A stretch of DNA of 18,170 nt from JAQGMO01 sp050954505 (GTDB taxonomy: Bacteria; Pseudomonadota; Gammaproteobacteria; Burkholderiales; Burkholderiaceae_D), in contig JBPBPY010000290.1 of assembly GCA_050954505.1 (NCBI GenBank), positions 1-18,170 on the forward strand, read 5' to 3'. Shown here piece after piece: positions 13,506 through 18,170 of the stretch (the stretch's first letter is position 1; each line of letters starts with the position of its first letter). Below the pieces are notes generated by a model. It saw nothing but the letters and a program-made list of their open reading frames with translations. It was not told where the DNA came from and did not search any database. The position numbers were made by a program, and so were the translations under genes.

Positions 13506-16500
13506 ATGGCAAAATTTTTCATTGATCGCCCGATTTTTGCCTGGGTGATCGCAATTTTCATCTTGCTGGCCGGCGTCCTGTCGATCTCCAGCCTGCCGGT
13601 GTCGCAGTACCCGTCGATTGCACCGCCAACCATCGTGGTCTCGGCCACCTACCCTGGCGCTTCGGCGCAGACGCTGGAAGACAGTGTCACCAGCCTGATC
13701 GAACAGGAAATGAACGGTGCCGACGGCCTGATGTATGTCGAGTCGCAAAGCCAGGCCAATGGCCAGGTGCAGATCACGGTGGCGTTCAATCCGGGTACCA
13801 ATCCGGATCTGGCCGCCGTCGATGTGCAAAACCGCATCAAGCGCGTCGAAGCCCGCTTGCCGGCAGCCGTCACACAGCAAGGCGTGCAGGTGACCAAGTC
13901 GCGCGCCAACTTCCTGATGTTTACCACGCTGTCCTCGACCGACGGCAAGCTGGGCCCGATCGCCCTGGGCGATTACCTTTCCCGCAACGTCTTGAATGAA
14001 ATCAAGCGCGTACCGGGCGTGGGCCAGGCCCAGCTGTTCGGCACCGAGCGCGCCATGCGCATCTGGATCGACCCGGCCAAGCTGCGCGGCCTGAACCTGT
14101 CCACCGATGAAGTCGGCGCTGCCATCAAGGCGCAAAATGCCCTGGTCGCCTCCGGTACGCTGGGCGACCTGCCAAGTCCGGATTCGCAGCAGATTACCGC
14201 CAGCGTGGTGGTGCAAGGCTTGCTCACCACACCAGGCGAGTTCGGCAAGATCGTCGTGCGCGCCAACCCTGACGGCTCGGTGGTACGCCTGTCGGACGTG
14301 GCCCGCATCGAACTCGGTGGCCAGTCGTACGGCACCTCGGCACGCCTCGACGGCAAGGATACCGCCGCCATCGGCGTGCAGCTCTCGCCCACAGCCAATG
14401 CACTGGGCACGGCTGAACTGGTGCGCAAGCGCCTGGAAGAACTGTCGAAATACTTCCCTGCCGGCGTGAAGTACGACATTCCTTACGACACCTCGAAGTT
14501 CGTCAAGATCTCGATCGAGGAAGTGGTCAAGACCCTCATCGAAGCAGTGGTGCTGGTGTTCATCGTGATGTTCATCTTCCTGCAGAACATCCGCTACACC
14601 ATCATTCCGGCCATCGTCGTGCCGGTGGCATTGATGGGTACGCTGGCGGCCATGCTGGCCTGCGGTTTTTCGATCAACGTGCTGTCGATGTTCGGCATGG
14701 TGCTGGCCGTCGGTATCCTGGTCGATGACGCCATCATCGTGGTGGAAAACGTCGAACGGCTGATGGCGGAAGAACACCTCTCGCCGCTGGAAGCAACCCG
14801 CAAGGCCATGACCCAGATCACCGGCGCCATCATCGGCATGACGACGGTGCTCATCGCCGTGTTCATCCCGATGGCATTTTTCGGCGGCGCCGTCGGCGCC
14901 ATCTATCGCCAGTTCTCGATGGCGATGGTGGCATCCATCGTGTTCTCGGCCTTCCTGGCGCTGACGCTCACGCCGGCGCTGTGCGCGACCATCCTCAAGC
15001 CGATCGATCCCAACCATCACGACAAGAAAGGCTTTTTCGGCTGGTTCAACAAACGCTTCAACGCCACCACCGAAGGCTATACCAGCTTCGTTGGCGGCAT
15101 GCTGAAGAAGACCGGCCGCTACATGGTGGTCTACGGCTTGATCATCGTCGTGGTCGGCTTTTTGTATGTGCGCCTGCCTTCGTCCTTCCTGCCGCAGGAA
15201 GACCAGGGCTACATCGTCAACAACGTCCAGCTGCCACCGGGCGCGACCACCTCGCGTACCATCGAAGTGCTCAAGACCATCGAAGACTATTACCTGAAAC
15301 TGCCGGCGGTGCAGCACACCGTGGCCGTGGCAGGCTACAGCTTTTCGGGCAATGGCCAGAATGCCGGCCTGGTGTTTGTGCCGCTGAAGGACTGGGGCGA
15401 ACGTGGTCCGAACGAGACCGCCTCGGCAATCGTTGGCGCCGCCTTCGGCGCCCTCTCGCAAGTGCGCGATGCGATCATCTTCCCGGTCAATCCGCCGCCG
15501 ATTCCGGAGCTGGGCAACTCGTCCGGCTTTACTTTCCGCCTGCAGGATCGCGCCGGACTGGGACATGATGCATTGGTGGCCGCGCGCAACCAGCTGCTCG
15601 GTGGCGCGGCCAAGAGTCCGCTGCTGGCAGGCGTGCGTCCGGAAGGCCTGGACGACACCCCGCAGCTCAAACTCGACATCGACCGTGAAAAAGCCAACGC
15701 ACTCGGCGTGCCTTACGCCTCGATCAATGCCACATTGTCGAGCGCCCTGGGTTCGTCCTACATCAATGACTTCGCCAGCAATGGCCGCCAGCAGCGCGTG
15801 ATCATGCAGGCGGATGCCGCCGACCGTCTGCAGCCAGCCGACCTGCTGCAGCTCTACGCCAAGAGCAATTCCGGCGCCATGGTGCCGTTCTCGGCCTTTG
15901 CCACCTCGCACTGGGTCGTCGGCCCCGTGCAGCTGATCCGCTACAACGGCTACCCCGCCATGAAGATCGCCGGCAGCGCCGCACCCGGCAAGAGCACCGG
16001 TGAAGCCATGGATGAAATGGAACGCCTGACAGCGCAGCTGCCGGCCGGTTTCGGTTTCGAATGGACCGGCCAGTCGCTGGAAGAAAAGACCTCCGGTTCG
16101 CAAGCCCCGGCGCTGTTTGGCTTGTCGCTGCTGGCCGTGTTCCTGGTGCTGGCGGCACTGTATGAAAGTACCACCATTCCGATTGCCGTCATGCTGGTTG
16201 TGCCGCTTGGTATCCTCGGCGCGCTCGGTGGCGCCACCCTGCGCGACATGCCCAACGATGTGTACTTCAAGGTCGGCATGATTGCCATCATCGGGCTGTC
16301 GTCGAAGAACGCGATTCTGATCATCGAATTTGCCAAGGACCTGCAGGCGTCCGGAATGAGTCTGTTCGACGCCACCATCCAGGCCATCAAGCTGCGCTTC
16401 CGTCCCATCCTGATGACCTCGCTGGCCTTCATCCTTGGCGTGCTGCCGCTGGTCATCGCCAGTGGCGCCGGTTCGGCCAGCCAGCGCGCCATCGGTACCG

Positions 16501-16664
16501 GCGTCATGGGCGGCATGATCACGGCCACCTTCATCGCCGTGTTCCTGGTGCCGGTGTTCTTCGTGGTGGTGCGCACGCTGTTCAAAACCAAGATCAAGGG
16601 CGACGCTGCAATTGCCGCCCCTGTCTCGCAACATGGAAATGCCCCTGGAGAGCAACATGCCTGA
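13506..16664 (+). CDS. acrB: Multidrug efflux RND permease, AcrB family
   Basis: This 1052-residue protein is nearly identical in length and layout to E. coli AcrB (1049). It begins MAKFFIDRPIFAWVIAI, the standard AcrB start. Proton-relay residues are D407-D408 in GILVDDAIIVVENVE, at the same numbers as in AcrB, and K934 in GLSSKNAILIIEFAKD, equivalent to AcrB Lys940. The distal drug pocket is recognisable at GYSFSGNGQNAG, where Y611 and F613 correspond to AcrB F615 and F617. Twelve membrane helices and two large periplasmic loops are present. It acts as a trimer in the inner membrane, exporting drugs against protons. GGAG at 13495-13498, 7 bases upstream, supports the start. The stop overlaps the oprM start by 8 bases, so translation is probably coupled. 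The substrate range cannot be read from sequence. Confidence 0.97.
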   Translation: MAKFFIDRPIFAWVIAIFILLAGVLSISSLPVSQYPSIAPPTIVVSATYPGASAQTLEDSVTSLIEQEMNGADGLMYVESQSQANGQVQITVAFNPGTNPDLAAVDVQNRIKRVEARLPAAVTQQGVQVTKSRANFLMFTTLSSTDGKLGPIALGDYLSRNVLNEIKRVPGVGQAQLFGTERAMRIWIDPAKLRGLNLSTDEVGAAIKAQNALVASGTLGDLPSPDSQQITASVVVQGLLTTPGEFGKIVVRANPDGSVVRLSDVARIELGGQSYGTSARLDGKDTAAIGVQLSPTANALGTAELVRKRLEELSKYFPAGVKYDIPYDTSKFVKISIEEVVKTLIEAVVLVFIVMFIFLQNIRYTIIPAIVVPVALMGTLAAMLACGFSINVLSMFGMVLAVGILVDDAIIVVENVERLMAEEHLSPLEATRKAMTQITGAIIGMTTVLIAVFIPMAFFGGAVGAIYRQFSMAMVASIVFSAFLALTLTPALCATILKPIDPNHHDKKGFFGWFNKRFNATTEGYTSFVGGMLKKTGRYMVVYGLIIVVVGFLYVRLPSSFLPQEDQGYIVNNVQLPPGATTSRTIEVLKTIEDYYLKLPAVQHTVAVAGYSFSGNGQNAGLVFVPLKDWGERGPNETASAIVGAAFGALSQVRDAIIFPVNPPPIPELGNSSGFTFRLQDRAGLGHDALVAARNQLLGGAAKSPLLAGVRPEGLDDTPQLKLDIDREKANALGVPYASINATLSSALGSSYINDFASNGRQQRVIMQADAADRLQPADLLQLYAKSNSGAMVPFSAFATSHWVVGPVQLIRYNGYPAMKIAGSAAPGKSTGEAMDEMERLTAQLPAGFGFEWTGQSLEEKTSGSQAPALFGLSLLAVFLVLAALYESTTIPIAVMLVVPLGILGALGGATLRDMPNDVYFKVGMIAIIGLSSKNAILIIEFAKDLQASGMSLFDATIQAIKLRFRPILMTSLAFILGVLPLVIASGAGSASQRAIGTGVMGGMITATFIAVFLVPVFFVVVRTLFKTKIKGDAAIAAPVSQHGNAPGEQHA
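16647..16652 (+). promoter_or_regulatory. Ribosome-binding site deciding the oprM start
   Basis: GGAGAG lies inside the end of acrB, 4 bases before the ATG at 16657. The frame is open upstream to TTG 16612 and has ATGs at 16633 and 16639, but only 16657 has a good ribosome site. Confidence 0.75.
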
Positions 16665-18168
16665 TTTTTTGACATCCAACTCATCCACGGCGCCTGGCCT
16701 GGCCACGCTGGCTGCTCGTGTCGGCGCCGGCCAGCGTAGCGGTTTGCGCACCGGTCTGCGTAACAAGCTTGCCCTCTTGCTGGCAGCCGGCGCGCTTGGC
16801 GCCTGCTCGCTGAACCCGGCGCTGGTGCGTCCCGAGGCGCCGGTCGCAGCGGTCTATCCAGCTGAAACCGGTGGACCGATCATGGCCAATCTCGGCTGGC
16901 GCGAGTTCTTTTCCGACCCGCGCCTGCAAGCATTGATTGCCGCCGCTCTGGAAAACAATCGCGACCTGCGTACTGCTGCGTTACGCATCGAGGAAGCGCG
17001 CGCGCTCTACAACATCCAGACCGCCGACCTGCTGCCGAACCTGAACCTGGGCGCAACCGGTAATTCGCAGCGCACGCCAGCCAACCTGTCGACCACCGGC
17101 GGCGCCTATGTCAGCCGTAGCTATCAGGTCGGCCTGTCACTGGCCTCGTTCGAACTGGATTTCTTTGGCCGCGTGCGCAGTCTGAACCAGGCCGCGCTGG
17201 CCACGTACCTGGCAACCGACGAAGCCCGCCAGGCAGCGCAGCTGTCGCTGGTGGCGCAGGTTGCCAATGCCTACCTCAACGAACGTGCCTACGCCGAACA
17301 GCTGACGCTGGCACAGCGCACGCTGGAAGGCCGCGAAACGGGCCTGAAGCTGGCCAAGCAGCGTTTTGATGTCGGCGCCTTCTCGGCGCTTGACCTGCGC
17401 CAGAATGAAATCCTGGTGCAGACTGCCCGGGTCTCGGTGGTGCAGCTGGGCCGCCAGCGCGCGCAGGCAGAAAATGCCCTGACGCTGCTGGTGGGCCAGC
17501 CATTGACGAACCTGCCGCAAGGCCAGACCTTGTCGGCACAAAACGTCAGCACCACGATCCCGGCCGGTTTGCCATCCGATCTGATCACGCGCCGTCCCGA
17601 CATTCGCGCTGCCGAACAGCGGCTCGAGTCGGCCAATGCCAACATCGGTGCGGCACGGGCGGCGTTCTTCCCGCGCATTTCGCTGACCGCCGGTTATGGC
17701 ACGGCCAGCCCGACACTATCCGGCCTGTTCGACTCGGGTTCCAACGCCTGGTCGTTTGCGCCGACGATCACGCTGCCGATCTTCGATGCCGGGCGCAACA
17801 AGGCCAACCTCGATGTCTCGCAGGTGCGCAAGGAACTGGCTGTGGTCGACTATGAGAAAACCATCCAGACGGCATTTCGCGAAGTGGCCGATGCATTGGT
17901 GGCCCGTGGCCTGATCGATGACGAGATCGAGGCCCAGGAAGCCGTACGGGTGGCCAATGCCGACCGTGTGCGCCTGGCGGATTTGCGCTACCAGAATGGC
18001 ATCACCAGCACGCTGGAGTTGCTCGATGCCCAGCGTGACCTGTTCTCGGCCGAACAAGCCCTGGTACAGGCGCGCTTGCTGCGCCTGACCAATGCAATCG
18101 ACCTGTACCGCTCGCTCGGTGGTGGGCTGACCGAGACCAGCGTGCCACTGGCAGCAACAACCCGCTGA
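16657..18168 (+). CDS. oprM: RND efflux outer-membrane lipoprotein, OprM/NodT family
   Basis: This 503-residue protein is the outer-membrane channel of the acrAB system. The hydrophobic signal (about 37-49) ends in a lipobox LGAC with Cys50, followed by SLNPALVRPEAPV, as in OprM/NodT lipoproteins. Two TolC-type repeats (about 95-280 and 300-490) contain the expected segments FELDFFGRVRSLNQAAL, LITRRPDIRAAEQ, AFFPRISLTAGYG and TITLPIFDAGRNKANL; RRPDIRAAEQ is a hallmark of the NodT-type family. The region before the signal core is unusually long (about 35 mostly polar residues), so the true start could be internal, though no later ATG precedes the cysteine. The ATG overlaps the acrB stop by 8 bases. 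The stop is two bases from the window end, so downstream genes and the operon terminator are not seen. Confidence 0.94.
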   Translation: MPDFLTSNSSTAPGLATLAARVGAGQRSGLRTGLRNKLALLLAAGALGACSLNPALVRPEAPVAAVYPAETGGPIMANLGWREFFSDPRLQALIAAALENNRDLRTAALRIEEARALYNIQTADLLPNLNLGATGNSQRTPANLSTTGGAYVSRSYQVGLSLASFELDFFGRVRSLNQAALATYLATDEARQAAQLSLVAQVANAYLNERAYAEQLTLAQRTLEGRETGLKLAKQRFDVGAFSALDLRQNEILVQTARVSVVQLGRQRAQAENALTLLVGQPLTNLPQGQTLSAQNVSTTIPAGLPSDLITRRPDIRAAEQRLESANANIGAARAAFFPRISLTAGYGTASPTLSGLFDSGSNAWSFAPTITLPIFDAGRNKANLDVSQVRKELAVVDYEKTIQTAFREVADALVARGLIDDEIEAQEAVRVANADRVRLADLRYQNGITSTLELLDAQRDLFSAEQALVQARLLRLTNAIDLYRSLGGGLTETSVPLAATTR

Positions 18169-18170
18169 TA

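Noticed and set aside
13482..16766. A 1094-codon open frame on the minus strand opposite acrB
   Set aside because: Same reason: an antisense shadow of a clear AcrB homologue, with Asp/His-rich composition and no recognisable motif.
1..18170. tRNA, rRNA, insertion sequences or prophage genes
   Set aside because: No transposase, integrase, long terminal inverted repeats or RNA-gene signatures were seen. Base composition and gene style are uniform and core-like across the window.

Overview
The window is GC-rich chromosomal DNA from a Gram-negative bacterium. Tripartite RND pumps, outer-membrane lipoproteins and the gene order (Pcm-like methyltransferase, rhodanese, TolC) suggest a betaproteobacterium of the Burkholderiales, probably Oxalobacteraceae (Massilia/Janthinobacterium/Herbaspirillum type). 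The placement is inferred from protein style and synteny, not from a database search.

Layout from left to right. Positions 1-658 carry no convincing gene. A cytoplasmic PAS-PAS-PAS-GGDEF-EAL cyclic-di-GMP protein follows (659-3160). After about 500 bases of non-coding DNA with promoter-like and operator-like elements comes a two-gene RND efflux operon, adaptor (3664-5088) and inner-membrane pump (5149-8427), with no outer-membrane channel of its own. A strong hairpin plus T-tract (8556-8593) separates it from a compact cluster of a divergent Pcm-like methyltransferase (8623-9273), a single-domain rhodanese (9281-9604) and a TolC-type channel (9757-11130). A TetR/AcrR-family repressor (11138-11800, minus strand) converges on tolC and is divergent from a classical acrA-acrB-oprM operon (12144-18168). 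The space between repressor and acrA holds a near-perfect AcrR/TtgR-type palindrome overlapping a promoter with a consensus -10.

How the genes fit together: this is mainly an envelope-export block with two HAE-1 type RND pumps, two adaptors and two outer-membrane channels. The acrR-acrAB-oprM unit is complete and self-regulated. The first pump may use the TolC encoded just downstream. The c-di-GMP protein looks like an active, product-inhibited diguanylate cyclase joined to a probably non-hydrolytic EAL domain.

Nothing here is clearly a new kind of system. The points most worth a second look are the EAL active-site substitution, a G8 tract encoding the GG of GGDEF, the Pcm homologue that has lost the usual catalytic motif and sits in the tolC cluster, the hairpin in front of that cluster, and the operator-like inverted repeat upstream of the first RND operon.
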